From Chloroflexota bacterium (lineage in GTDB: Bacteria; Chloroflexota; Anaerolineae; Anaerolineales; Villigracilaceae): a stretch of 35,600 nucleotides of DNA. The translations under genes and the position numbers were made by a program. The DNA lies in NCBI GenBank assembly GCA_019873655.1, contig JAIOAU010000027.1, positions 1 to 35,600 on the forward strand, read 5' to 3'. Positions 1 through 7,169 of the stretch are shown piece by piece. Below the pieces are notes generated by a model that searched no databases, was not told where the DNA came from, and worked only from the letters and a program-made list of their open reading frames with translations. Within the stretch, counting starts at the first letter, position 1, and every line of letters starts with the position of its first letter.

Positions 1-108
1 CATTTCTTGAGCGGTTATGTGGCTATCCACGAGTTTCGCGTCAACCTGAAGCGCATTTCGCCAGAATTCATTTCTGCTCTCGTCGCTGTTCACTCTTTCT
101 ACAGATGA
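1..108 (+). CDS. Possible 3' end of a truncated gene (unknown)
   Basis: Frame 1 is open from the first base of the window to a TGA at 106-108, giving a 35-residue C-terminal tail that starts HFLSGYVAIHEF and ends AVHSFYR. The next gene has its own Shine-Dalgarno about 20 bases downstream, which suits a gene end here. The fragment is too short to assign to any family, and a chance open frame cannot be excluded. Confidence 0.3.
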   Translation, partial: HFLSGYVAIHEFRVNLKRISPEFISALVAVHSFYR

Positions 109-137
109 GCCAACAATTCTCATCCTAGGAGGAATGC

Positions 138-365
138 ATGCCCCGCATTCGCTGCCACTACTCAGACTGTGTCTTCCTCGATGAAGGGTACTGCAGCGCT
201 GCAGCAGTCGAGATCGATCCCGACACCGGTTGCGCCACCTATTCCCCCACCGAAGAGGCTCTCGCCAGCGACGAGGACTGGGAAGACGAAGAAGAGGAAT
301 GGGAAGAAGAAGACCTGGAAGAAGAAGACGAGGACCTTTGGGAAGACGAAGAAGACGAATTCTAA
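138..365 (+). CDS. Small acidic protein with N-terminal Cys cluster
   Basis: This 75-residue protein starts at an ATG preceded by a strong AGGAGG at 127-132. The first ~35 residues carry four cysteines (CHYSDC, then EGYCSA, then TGCATY), an arrangement that could bind a metal ion. From about residue 37 to the end the protein is almost entirely Asp/Glu with interspersed Trp, giving an extremely acidic tail. I do not recognise a named family. The Cys pattern is seen in the sequence, while metal binding is inference. A hairpin terminator follows directly, so it is probably monocistronic. The acidic tail could mediate binding to basic proteins or nucleic-acid-binding partners, but nothing here shows this. 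Confidence 0.8.
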   Translation: MPRIRCHYSDCVFLDEGYCSAAAVEIDPDTGCATYSPTEEALASDEDWEDEEEEWEEEDLEEEDEDLWEDEEDEF

Positions 366-384
366 GATTCTCCCCAAACAAACC

Positions 385-413
385 ATGGGCGCGGAACTGC
401 GCCCATTCTGTTT
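385..413 (+). terminator. Rho-independent terminator after the acidic protein
   Basis: ATGGGCGC (385-392), a 6-base loop and GCGCCCAT (399-406) form a perfect 8-bp GC-rich stem, followed by TCTGTTT. It lies about 20 bases after the stop codon of the acidic 75-residue protein. Confidence 0.6.
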
Positions 414-421
414 AAAACGGC

Positions 422-439
422 TATAATCGCCCCAGGAGG
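422..439 (+). promoter_or_regulatory. -10 box and Shine-Dalgarno ahead of a tiny ORF / membrane protein
   Basis: TATAAT at 422-427 is a consensus -10 hexamer, although no convincing -35 is seen 17 bases upstream. AGGAGG at 434-439 is a strong Shine-Dalgarno, but it is 83 bases from the ATG at 523. It could instead serve a TTG-started 23-codon frame (449-520) whose stop lies 2 bases before that ATG. Confidence 0.35.
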
Positions 440-522
440 CAAAACTGCTTGCCAATTGAAATCGAAATGCTCCAAAACTCGCGTCATTCGTGTAATTCGA
501 TGCTCGACTTCTCTGGATAAAC

Positions 523-900
523 ATGTCCTACCTCGACCGACACCCTGCCGGCGCCCTGCCCAAGCCCGTCCGCGCCCGAATCCTCGAATTTCTCACCGGC
601 TTCGCCGGCTGGTTCGCCCTCTTCAGCCTGGCCTGGACCGTCGCGGCGGCCCTCGGACAGCCCGCCCTGGCGCAAAACAGCGCTCTGTGCCTCTTCGCCC
701 CCGGCGGCCTGGACATGATCATCGCCGTTGCCCTGATTGCCGCCAAAAAATGGTACGCCCTGAGCGGATTCGTCGCCGCCTTCCTGGTCAACGGCCTGGG
801 GCTGTTCCTCGTCGCCGTCGCCGGTTACCTGCCGGGCGGTTTCAATCTGCCTGCCCTGGTCCTGCACATCCCGTTCTATTTCCCGCTGATGACCCCCTGA
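523..900 (+). CDS. Small integral membrane protein, unknown function
   Basis: The 125-residue product has three hydrophobic stretches (about residues 23-48, 63-80 and 80-118) and short polar termini, so it is probably a three- or four-pass membrane protein. The sequence contains no charged motif or catalytic signature that I can recognise. It ends 34 bases before the next gene, a cell-wall lipoprotein on the same strand, which has its own -10 box. Function is unknown. The codon pattern (strong GC bias at third positions) supports it being a real gene. Confidence 0.65.
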   Translation: MSYLDRHPAGALPKPVRARILEFLTGFAGWFALFSLAWTVAAALGQPALAQNSALCLFAPGGLDMIIAVALIAAKKWYALSGFVAAFLVNGLGLFLVAVAGYLPGGFNLPALVLHIPFYFPLMTP

Positions 901-921
901 GAAAGCCCACCGGCCTTGTGA

Positions 922-927
922 TACAAT
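922..927 (+). promoter_or_regulatory. -10 box immediately upstream of the G5/3D lipoprotein gene
   Basis: TACAAT at 922-927 ends only 7 bases before the ATG at 935, so transcription would begin at or next to the start codon. No Shine-Dalgarno is present. This matches the pattern at 5746, 29823 and 34558. Confidence 0.4.
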
Positions 928-934
928 CTCCAGC

Positions 935-2137
935 ATGAAACGCAGTCTGGGGTTTCTGCTGATTCTGCTCCTGGTCGCCGCCTGCCAGCCGGCTGCGGCA
1001 GAGGTCACGCTGATAGACGGCGAGCGGATTCTCACGCTGACCACTGCGGAACGCCTCCCCTCCGCCCTGTTGGCCGAGGCGGGCGTTGCCCTCGGCGAGG
1101 CCGACCGCCTGTACTACCTCGGGGCGGCCATTCCCCTCGATCAGCCGCTGCCCGAAGCAAACGCCTACCACCTGACCGTCCGCCGCGCCGTCCGCCTGAC
1201 CCTGGTCACCCCCGATGAGACCCGCATCCTGCAAACCGCCGCCGAGACCGTCGGTCAGGCCCTGCGCGAGGCCGGCATCGAACTCTACGCCGCCGACCGC
1301 CTCGACCCGCCCGCCGAAACCCCGCTCACCGACGGCTTGAGCGTCGTCTATCAACCCGCCCGCCCATTGACCATCGCCGTCGACGGGCGCGAAGTGCAGA
1401 CGCGCTCCACCGCCGCCACCGTCGGGCAGGCGCTGGCCGAAGCCGGCCTCCCCCTCCTCGGCCTGGACTACGCCGTCCCGCCCGAAACCGCCCCCCTGCC
1501 CGCCGACGGCCGCATCCGCATCGTGCGCGTCCGCGAGGACGTCATCCTGACCCAGACCAGCCTGCCCTACGAAACCCGCACCGAACTGACCCCGCAACTG
1601 GAACTCGACCAGCAGGAAATCATCCAGGTCGGCGAACCGGGGCTGGCCGTCAGCCGGACGCGCGTCCGCTACGAGGACGGCGTCGAGGCGGCGCGCCGCA
1701 CCGAGGCCGAGACGGTCGTCCGCCCGCCCCGCGACCAGATCACCGGTTACGGCACGCAGGTCGTCGTCCGCACCGCCGTCGTGGACGGCGTCACCATCGA
1801 ATACTGGCGCTCGCTGCGGGTGTACGTCACCTCCTATGCGCCCTGCGGCGGTTACACCGTCTATCCCTGCTACTATTACACCTCCAGCCGCAAGCCTGTC
1901 CAGATCGGCGTGGTCGGCGTGGTGCGCTCCTGGTACTACCTCATGCAGGGCTGGCCCATCTACGTCCCCGGCTACGGCCGCGCCACCATCGAAGACGTCG
2001 GGGCCGGCTGGCCGCCCGGCAATCACTACTGGATCGACCTGGGCTACACCGACGACAACTACGTCCCCTGGAGCGGCTGGATCACCATTTACTTCCTGAC
2101 CCCCGTGCCGGAAAACATCCCCTACATCCTGCCATGA
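935..2137 (+). CDS. DUF348/G5/3D-domain lipoprotein (YabE/Rpf-B-like)
   Basis: The 400-residue protein begins with a lipoprotein signal whose lipobox is VAAC (Cys17). It then has about three DUF348-type repeats (roughly residues 24-200, each containing a 'TVGQALREAGI'-like helix) and a G5-like domain (about 207-285). The C-terminal part (about 300-400) resembles the 3D/double-psi barrel domain, with YVTSYAPCGG, then EDVGAG and DLGYTDD supplying Asp residues. By family knowledge, such proteins are surface peptidoglycan-remodelling or adhesin-like factors related to resuscitation-promoting factors and YabE. The C-terminal domain is divergent and unusually rich in Tyr and Trp, so lytic activity is not assured. 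The stop overlaps the start of rsmA as ATGA, implying translational coupling. Confidence 0.8.
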   Translation: MKRSLGFLLILLLVAACQPAAAEVTLIDGERILTLTTAERLPSALLAEAGVALGEADRLYYLGAAIPLDQPLPEANAYHLTVRRAVRLTLVTPDETRILQTAAETVGQALREAGIELYAADRLDPPAETPLTDGLSVVYQPARPLTIAVDGREVQTRSTAATVGQALAEAGLPLLGLDYAVPPETAPLPADGRIRIVRVREDVILTQTSLPYETRTELTPQLELDQQEIIQVGEPGLAVSRTRVRYEDGVEAARRTEAETVVRPPRDQITGYGTQVVVRTAVVDGVTIEYWRSLRVYVTSYAPCGGYTVYPCYYYTSSRKPVQIGVVGVVRSWYYLMQGWPIYVPGYGRATIEDVGAGWPPGNHYWIDLGYTDDNYVPWSGWITIYFLTPVPENIPYILP

Positions 2138-2967
2138 CCGCCATCGGGCTGCCTCCCCTCGACGTCCCTGCCCTGCTGCGGCAGTACGGCCTGCGCCCCA
2201 GCAAGGGCCTGGGACAGAATTTCCTGCAGGACAACCACGCCCTGCAGAAAATCGTCGCCGCCGCGGACCTCGAACCGGGCGACTCCGTCCTGGAAATCGG
2301 CCCCGGCCTCGGCAGCCTGACCCGTTACCTGGCCCTCGCCGCCCGCGCCGTCACCGCCGTCGAACTGGACGAGGCGCTCTTCCCGGCCCTGCGCGCCGTC
2401 CTGGCCCCCTACCCCAACGTCCGTCTCGTCCAGGGCGACATTCTCGACCTCCGGCCCGCCGACCTGATCGAAGCCTCCGACTACCTGGTGGTCGCCAACA
2501 TCCCCTACTACATCACCTCGGCCCTGCTGCGGCACCTGCTGGAGAGCGAACCGCGCCCCCGCCGGCTGGTATTGACCGTCCAGCGCGAGGTGGCCGAGCG
2601 CATCTGCGCCGGGCCCGGACGGCTGAGTCTGCTGGCCTTGAGTGTGCAGGTCTATGGGGCGCCGCGCCTGGCGGCGCGCATCCCCGCCGAAGCCTTTTAC
2701 CCCCCGCCCAAGGTCGACTCGGCCGTGGTGCGCATCGAAGTCGCCCCGCAGCCGCGCTTCCCCGCGCCCCAAATGGAAGCCTTCTTCCGCCTGATCAAAG
2801 CCGGTTTCTCGCAGAAGCGCAAGACCCTGCGCAACGCCCTGGCCGGCGGCCTGGCCATCGAACCCGCCGCCGCCGAACGTCTGCTCGCCGCCGCAGGCAT
2901 CGACCCAATGCGGCGGGCCGAAACGCTCAGTCTGGACGAATGGGGAAAACTAATCGAACATCTGTGA
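2134..2967 (+). CDS. rsmA: 16S rRNA dimethyladenosine transferase RsmA/KsgA
   Basis: RsmA dimethylates two adjacent adenosines near the 3' end of 16S rRNA late in 30S assembly, using S-adenosylmethionine. The 277-residue length is normal. The N-terminal 'PSKGLGQNFLQD' motif, SAM-binding EIGPGLGSLT, and the NIPYYI catalytic motif (a form of the family N-[IL]-P-[YF]) are all visible. The C-terminal 'FSQKRKTLRNAL' signature is also present. The gene overlaps the upstream lipoprotein by 4 bases, and its last 18 bases overlap the convergent glycosyltransferase gene. YabE-type genes commonly lie near ksgA in Gram-positive bacteria, so this pairing is a known neighbourhood. Confidence 0.96.
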   Translation: MTAIGLPPLDVPALLRQYGLRPSKGLGQNFLQDNHALQKIVAAADLEPGDSVLEIGPGLGSLTRYLALAARAVTAVELDEALFPALRAVLAPYPNVRLVQGDILDLRPADLIEASDYLVVANIPYYITSALLRHLLESEPRPRRLVLTVQREVAERICAGPGRLSLLALSVQVYGAPRLAARIPAEAFYPPPKVDSAVVRIEVAPQPRFPAPQMEAFFRLIKAGFSQKRKTLRNALAGGLAIEPAAAERLLAAAGIDPMRRAETLSLDEWGKLIEHL

Positions 2968-3714
2968 GGCGACGTCGCGCCTGCCGGCGCGGCCCAGCCG
3001 GCGCAAATCCCGATAGCCCCACCAAACCTGCCAGACGCGCAGCGCGGCCTCGATCTGAATGCGCAGCGACATCTTCGATTTCCCGGCCCGGCGTTCGGCA
3101 AAATAGATCGGCACTTCGCCCAGTCGGAACTCCAGGCAGTGCGCCAGATAAGCCATCTCGACCAGGAAAATATAGCCGCTGGCGCGAATGCGCTCGAGGG
3201 GCATGGCCAGCAAGGTTTCGCGCCGCCACAACCGGAAGCCGGTCGTCACATCGCGCAGCGGCAGCCCCAAAATGGTGCGGGCGTAGAAATTGCCAAACGC
3301 CGAGAGCATCTTGCGCCAAGGAGACCAGCGCACGTCCACGCTGCCGCCCGGCACATAGCGCGACCCCAGCACCACGTCGCAAGTCGCCAGGCGCTCCGCC
3401 ATCGCAATCAACGCCTGGGGATCATGCGAAAAATCGGCGTCCATCTGAGCGATGGCTTCGGCGCCGCTCTCCAGCGCCAGCCGGAAGCCCTCCAAATAAG
3501 CCGAACGCAATCCCAGTTTGCCGGCGCGGTGCAGGACGGCCAGCCGCCCCGGATGAGCCGCCGCCAGTTCATCGGCGAGGCGGCCGGTGCCGTCCGGACT
3601 GGCGTCGTCCACCACGATGACGCTCACATCCAGCGGCAGCATAAATAAAGCGGAGACCAACTTCGGCAGGTTCTCCGCTTCGTTATACGTCGGAATGACG
3701 ATGGTAATTCGCAA
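2950..3714 (-). CDS. Polyprenol-monophosphomannose synthase-like GT2
   Basis: This 254-residue protein is a GT-A fold family 2 glycosyltransferase of the DPM1 type. Members transfer mannose from GDP-mannose to a polyprenyl phosphate at the cytoplasmic membrane. Visible motifs are IVIPTYNEAENL at the N-terminus, VVDDASPDGT (nucleotide binding), MDADFSHDP (the DxD-like metal site) and the LGSRYVPGGSV...DVTTGFR block typical of polyprenol-phosphate mannosyltransferases. No C-terminal GtrA-like membrane domain follows, so it is the short soluble form. It lies convergent to rsmA with an 18-base 3' overlap and 8 bases after the response-regulator gene. The exact sugar and lipid acceptor cannot be told from sequence. 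Confidence 0.88.
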   Translation of the reverse strand: MRITIVIPTYNEAENLPKLVSALFMLPLDVSVIVVDDASPDGTGRLADELAAAHPGRLAVLHRAGKLGLRSAYLEGFRLALESGAEAIAQMDADFSHDPQALIAMAERLATCDVVLGSRYVPGGSVDVRWSPWRKMLSAFGNFYARTILGLPLRDVTTGFRLWRRETLLAMPLERIRASGYIFLVEMAYLAHCLEFRLGEVPIYFAERRAGKSKMSLRIQIEAALRVWQVWWGYRDLRRLGRAGRRDVASQMFD

Positions 3715-3722
3715 CCGTGCTC

Positions 3723-4571
3723 CTATTTACGCGTGCGCAGCAGGGCCATCTTCAGATCCTCGATGGTCGCATACGCGCCGCGCGGCAACTCGCCAATGCG
3801 AATCGCCAGGCGTTGACTGCGCGGCACCGGCTGCTCACGGTCTTTGATGGGATAGAAATAGTCGAGAGATTGCTCCAGACGCGACCGCACCCGCTCCTGA
3901 AGAGTCGCTGCCCGCTCGGGACTGGTGATCAGGACGAAATCGGTCGGGCCGATATGACCAAGAAAGTCGCCGGAGGTGCCGATCTCGCGCATGGCGTTGT
4001 GGACCATCAGGCTGACCGCCCGCAGGACGTCATCCGAGGCGACAAAACCGTACGACTCGCGAAAAGCGTCCAGATTTTCGAGCGAGACGAGCAGCATGGC
4101 CCAGTTGCCGCCCTTCAGGCACTCGCGCAGCCGTTCATCCACCAGCCGGCCATCCGGCAAACCGGTGACCGGGTTGGTCAGTGTATCCTGGCTGGCCCGC
4201 CGCAAGGCGTTGCGCACGCGCAGGCGCAGTTCCTGGACGTCGAAAGGCTTGGTGATGTAGTCATCGGCGCCGAGTTCCAATCCCTGCAAACGGTCGGCCC
4301 GCTCACGCTTTTCGGTCAAGAAGATAATGGGAATGTCGGCCGTGCGGCGGTCGGAACGCAGGCGGCGGGCGACCTCGTATCCGTCGATGTCCGGCAGACG
4401 GATGTCGAGGATGATCAAATCCGGGCGCGAGGCCTGGCTGGCCCGCACGCCGTCTTCGCCCCAGTTAACGGTAAACACCTCGTAGCCCTGAACGCGGAAA
4501 TAGGCGTTCAGCATATCGGCCACATCGAGGTCGTCTTCGACAATGAGGAGCTTCGGCTTGGCCTCGGCCAT
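3723..4571 (-). CDS. Response regulator with degenerate GGDEF domain
   Basis: Residues 1-125 form a CheY-like receiver: acidic pocket Glu12/Asp13, phospho-acceptor Asp56 in ILDIRLPD, and the conserved Lys in TKPFD. Residues ~130-282 resemble a GGDEF domain ('NPVTGLPDGRLVDERL' corresponds to the usual entry motif), but the signature loop reads GPTDF instead of GG(D/E)EF. By family knowledge this loop binds GTP, so diguanylate cyclase activity is unlikely. The domain is more probably a binding or regulatory module. A GGTGG Shine-Dalgarno-like sequence precedes the ATG. It is the last gene of a three-gene minus-strand cassette behind a V4R protein and a roadblock protein. No histidine kinase is adjacent. 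Confidence 0.88.
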   Translation of the reverse strand: MAEAKPKLLIVEDDLDVADMLNAYFRVQGYEVFTVNWGEDGVRASQASRPDLIILDIRLPDIDGYEVARRLRSDRRTADIPIIFLTEKRERADRLQGLELGADDYITKPFDVQELRLRVRNALRRASQDTLTNPVTGLPDGRLVDERLRECLKGGNWAMLLVSLENLDAFRESYGFVASDDVLRAVSLMVHNAMREIGTSGDFLGHIGPTDFVLITSPERAATLQERVRSRLEQSLDYFYPIKDREQPVPRSQRLAIRIGELPRGAYATIEDLKMALLRTRK

Positions 4572-4587
4572 GTCCCACCTCTCGGAA

Positions 4588-5223
4588 TCAGGTCAACGGT
4601 TCTTTCTGGATCACAAACTCGCAGACCGTATCGCCCATCGCGCAGCAACGCGACTCATTGACGCGGAACTCCAGCCCGCCCGAGACCCAGGTCAACATGG
4701 CTTGCAGCAAGCCCGTCGAAATGTAGCAGACGGGTTTGTCCAGCCCCTTACGGCCCCAGCAGATGGGACAGCGATGAATGGTCCAGATGAACTCGTTTTC
4801 GGTTTCGTCGACCGTGGAATACTGGTCGGTGACTTGCGAGAAAATCTTGGCACTGGCCGGCAGACCGATGCGCAATTTGGCCACCAGGGGCAGCACCTTG
4901 AAAGCCAGGTCGCCCACTCCGGCCAGGGCGCCGAAGTTCTTCAGAGCGTCGTTGAAGGTCGCTCGACCGGCGCGCAGGGCCAGGCCGCGGCCGCCGCGCG
5001 GGCCGTACATTTCCTCCAGAGCCACATGGATGGCCGTGAAATCGGCGAAATCGAATTCGCGCTCCAGATTGTCGGGAGGATAATTGTCGATCAAATGGCT
5101 CAGCCCGGCCAGGTTCAGAATGGCATTGAGGCCGTTCTTCCCCATCACTTCCTCATAGGCCTTGAGGGTGATCAGGGCAAATTTATTGGCGTAGTAATAA
5201 CCGCTCTTCGGAATAGGCTCCAT
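4588..5223 (-). CDS. V4R (4-vinyl reductase) domain protein
   Basis: The 211-residue protein ends in a V4R domain (about residues 120-211). It has the Cys pattern HRCPICWGRKG (Cys152, Cys155), Cys166, 'ESRCCAMGD' (Cys193/194) and Cys201. V4R domains are small-molecule-binding modules, several thought to bind hydrocarbons or metals, and are used in sensors such as XylR/DmpR. The first ~115 residues contain no clear domain but have the 'SGYYYANKFALITLKAYEEVMG' pattern seen at the start of stand-alone V4R proteins. It sits 12 bases downstream of the roadblock gene and 16 upstream of the response regulator, so it is probably co-transcribed with them and may serve as the sensor of this cassette. 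Confidence 0.85.
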   Translation of the reverse strand: MEPIPKSGYYYANKFALITLKAYEEVMGKNGLNAILNLAGLSHLIDNYPPDNLEREFDFADFTAIHVALEEMYGPRGGRGLALRAGRATFNDALKNFGALAGVGDLAFKVLPLVAKLRIGLPASAKIFSQVTDQYSTVDETENEFIWTIHRCPICWGRKGLDKPVCYISTGLLQAMLTWVSGGLEFRVNESRCCAMGDTVCEFVIQKEPLT

Positions 5224-5235
5224 GTCTGTGCTGCC

Positions 5236-5607
5236 TTAGATGAGTTTGGTCAAGTCTTCTGCAGCGCGGCGCATGTCCAGGAGAATAAGGCCCAGTTTGG
5301 CCTGTTCACGCGCCAGCGCCGTGAGAACGGCATCCTCGCCCACCGACATCAGGACGACATAGCCCTTCTCGCCTTTAATGTAAACCTGCTCGAGCGTACC
5401 GCGGCCAAGTTCGGTGGCAATGCGTTCGCCCAGCGATAGCATGGCTGCCGACATAGCCGAAACGCGGTCTTCCTCTACCCCCTGAGGCAAAGCCGAGGCG
5501 ATGCTCAGGCCATCCACGCTGACGATGGCCGAGGCCTCGATGTCCGGCGACGAGGCTTGCATTTCTCGAAGCCGATCCACCATCAATTGAGTGCGATTCT
5601 TGGTCAA
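5236..5607 (-). CDS. Roadblock/LC7 domain protein
   Basis: The protein is about 123 residues and almost entirely a roadblock/LC7 domain. It has 'IEASAIVSVDGLSIAS', 'VSAMSAAMLSLGERIATEL' and 'QVYIKGEKGYVVLMSVG'. By family knowledge, bacterial roadblock proteins such as MglB act as regulators of small Ras-like GTPases or as dimeric signalling scaffolds. I chose the TTG at 5607 because AAGGAGG lies 5 bases upstream. An in-frame TTG at 5637 would add ten residues but has no such site. It is the first gene of the roadblock-V4R-response regulator cassette. No Ras-like GTPase gene is present nearby, so its partner is encoded elsewhere or absent. Confidence 0.88.
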   Translation of the reverse strand: MTKNRTQLMVDRLREMQASSPDIEASAIVSVDGLSIASALPQGVEEDRVSAMSAAMLSLGERIATELGRGTLEQVYIKGEKGYVVLMSVGEDAVLTALAREQAKLGLILLDMRRAAEDLTKLI

Positions 5608-5720
5608 CCCTGCCTCCTTGACACAAGGCTTTTGCAATGAAACATAATGATGACTGTTGCTAATTTAGCACAGGGCGGAAAATGTGTCAAGTTGCTTAGC
5701 GCGCCTTTTTCGCCCTCCGC

Positions 5721-5751
5721 TTTACAAAATAGTAAGCCGCCATGCTATAAT
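5721..5751 (+). promoter_or_regulatory. Promoter of the L,D-transpeptidase gene
   Basis: TTTACA (5721-5726) and a perfect TATAAT (5746-5751) are separated by 19 bases (18 if TTACAA is used). The ATG at 5761 is only 9 bases after the -10, so the mRNA would be leaderless or nearly so. No Shine-Dalgarno is seen. Confidence 0.6.
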
Positions 5752-5760
5752 CCCCTGCAC

Positions 5761-6918
5761 ATGAAAACTCGCCTGCTCTTCCCTGTGGCCCTGGCCTTGT
5801 TGGCCGCCTTGACGCCCGCCCAAATCGCCGCTCCTCAAGGTCTGCCGGAGACCGACGCCGGCGCGGTCGTCTGTCCGCCCGATTTGTATTTCATGCTCCC
5901 AGAGGACTGTCTGACGCTCGGCCCTTCGCAGTTTCTGCGACAGGCCGCCGAGGAGGGCATCCCCTATCCGATTCTGCCCCTGCCAGCCTACCCGCCCGAC
6001 GCCGCGCTCGGCCTCGTACCGTACTCGTATTTCCGGGTCGAAGAGACGGGGACGCCTGTCTTCCCCTCCCTGCCGGCAGCCATCAACGGCGGCAGCGCCG
6101 GACTGTATATCGGCCCCGGCGACATCCTGTACGTTTCCTACACCGAACGCACCGAAGCCGAGGGAGGCATCTACTACTTGCGCCGCGCCGGCGGCTGGAT
6201 TCGCGGCGACGGCTCGCGCGTGGGACTTCCTTACCCCTTCCAGGGACTCCTCTTCAGTTCGACGCCGCGCAACGCCTTCGGCTGGGTTCTGCAAGAAGCC
6301 GTCAGCCGCGCCGCGCCCGGCTTCAACGCCCCCCTCGCCGGAACCAGTTACTCGCGCTTTAATATCGTCCAGGTGTTCGATATCCAACGGGCAGACGGCG
6401 TTGATTGGGTGCGCATCGCCCCGGGTGAATGGCTGGAAGACCGGCTGGTCGCCGTCGTCACGCCGGACGTCACGCCGCCGCCAGGCGTGAACGCCAATCG
6501 CTGGATTTCGATCGACCTTTACCAGCAAACGCTGAGCGTTTACGAAAACGGAGAATTGATCTTCGCCACGCTGGTTTCGAGCGGCATCGAGCCATTTTGG
6601 ACGCAACCGGGGACGTTCCAAATCTATGAAAAGAAAGAGGTAGAGACCATGCAGGGCGCCTTCGAGGCCGACCGCTCCGACTACTACTACCTCGAAGACG
6701 TGCCCTGGACGATGTATTTCGACCAAAAACGCGCCCTGCACGGCGCGTACTGGCACTCGTTCTTCGGCTACCCGCGCTCGCACGGCTGCGTCAACCTGTC
6801 GCTGGGCGATTCGCACTGGCTCTACAACTGGGCCGAAGTCGGCGACTGGGTCTACGTCTTCGACCCCTCCGGTCAGACGCCGACCGACCCGGCCCTCTAC
6901 GGAAGCGGCGCGCCTTGA
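5761..6918 (+). CDS. L,D-transpeptidase (YkuD family), exported
   Basis: This 385-residue protein has a signal peptide (MKTRLLFPVALALLAAL...) and a C-terminal YkuD domain. It carries the catalytic block HGAYWHSFFGYPRSHGCVNLS, in which the SHGC Cys is the nucleophile and the upstream His is part of the site. L,D-transpeptidases form 3-3 crosslinks in peptidoglycan or attach proteins to it. The region before the catalytic domain (about residues 30-240) has two SH3-like or substrate-positioning segments but no domain I can name. The ATG at 5761 is preferred over upstream in-frame starts because it begins the signal peptide and sits just after a -10 box. The TGA stop overlaps the tRNA-Asp promoter. 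Confidence 0.9.
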   Translation: MKTRLLFPVALALLAALTPAQIAAPQGLPETDAGAVVCPPDLYFMLPEDCLTLGPSQFLRQAAEEGIPYPILPLPAYPPDAALGLVPYSYFRVEETGTPVFPSLPAAINGGSAGLYIGPGDILYVSYTERTEAEGGIYYLRRAGGWIRGDGSRVGLPYPFQGLLFSSTPRNAFGWVLQEAVSRAAPGFNAPLAGTSYSRFNIVQVFDIQRADGVDWVRIAPGEWLEDRLVAVVTPDVTPPPGVNANRWISIDLYQQTLSVYENGELIFATLVSSGIEPFWTQPGTFQIYEKKEVETMQGAFEADRSDYYYLEDVPWTMYFDQKRALHGAYWHSFFGYPRSHGCVNLSLGDSHWLYNWAEVGDWVYVFDPSGQTPTDPALYGSGAP

Positions 6919-6943
6919 CGCTTGCCGCGCCGTATGGTATATT
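6915..6943 (+). promoter_or_regulatory. Promoter of tRNA-Asp
   Basis: TTGACG (6915-6920) and TATATT (6938-6943) are spaced by 17 bases, and the tRNA begins 13 bases after the -10. The TGA within the -35 hexamer is also the stop codon of the L,D-transpeptidase gene (6916-6918). Confidence 0.65.
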
Positions 6944-6956
6944 TGCGCCCGCTAAC

Positions 6957-7029
6957 GGTCCCGTGGTGTAGCGGTTAACATGCGGCCCTGTCAAGGCCGA
7001 GATCGCGGGTTCGAATCCCGTCGGGGCCG
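6957..7029 (+). tRNA. tRNA-Asp (anticodon GTC)
   Basis: The sequence folds as a full cloverleaf. The acceptor strands GGTCCCG and CGGGGCC pair with one G-T wobble, and the anticodon stem CGGCC/GGCCG encloses the 7-base loop CTGTCAA. The T arm contains GGTTCGAATCC, and the discriminator base is G at 7029. The anticodon GTC reads Asp codons GAC/GAT. The 3' CCA is not encoded (GCTGA follows). A strong terminator lies immediately downstream. Confidence 0.96.
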
Positions 7030-7032
7030 CTG

Positions 7033-7065
7033 AAAGAAGACTGGTAAGCGCCAGTCTTCTTTGAT
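7033..7065 (+). terminator. Terminator downstream of tRNA-Asp
   Basis: A perfect 12-bp inverted repeat, AAAGAAGACTGG (7033-7044) and CCAGTCTTCTTT (7051-7062), encloses a 6-base loop. The T-rich 3' arm serves as the U-tract. It begins 4 bases after the tRNA discriminator base. Confidence 0.8.
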
Positions 7066-7169
7066 TCAACAATCAATCCCCTTCCAGCAGAGGAGTAAAG
7101 CCGTTCCGGTGGGCCAGGATGAATCCGGTACAAGCGACAACGATGAGGTTTTTGTCGGCAAAACGATAG

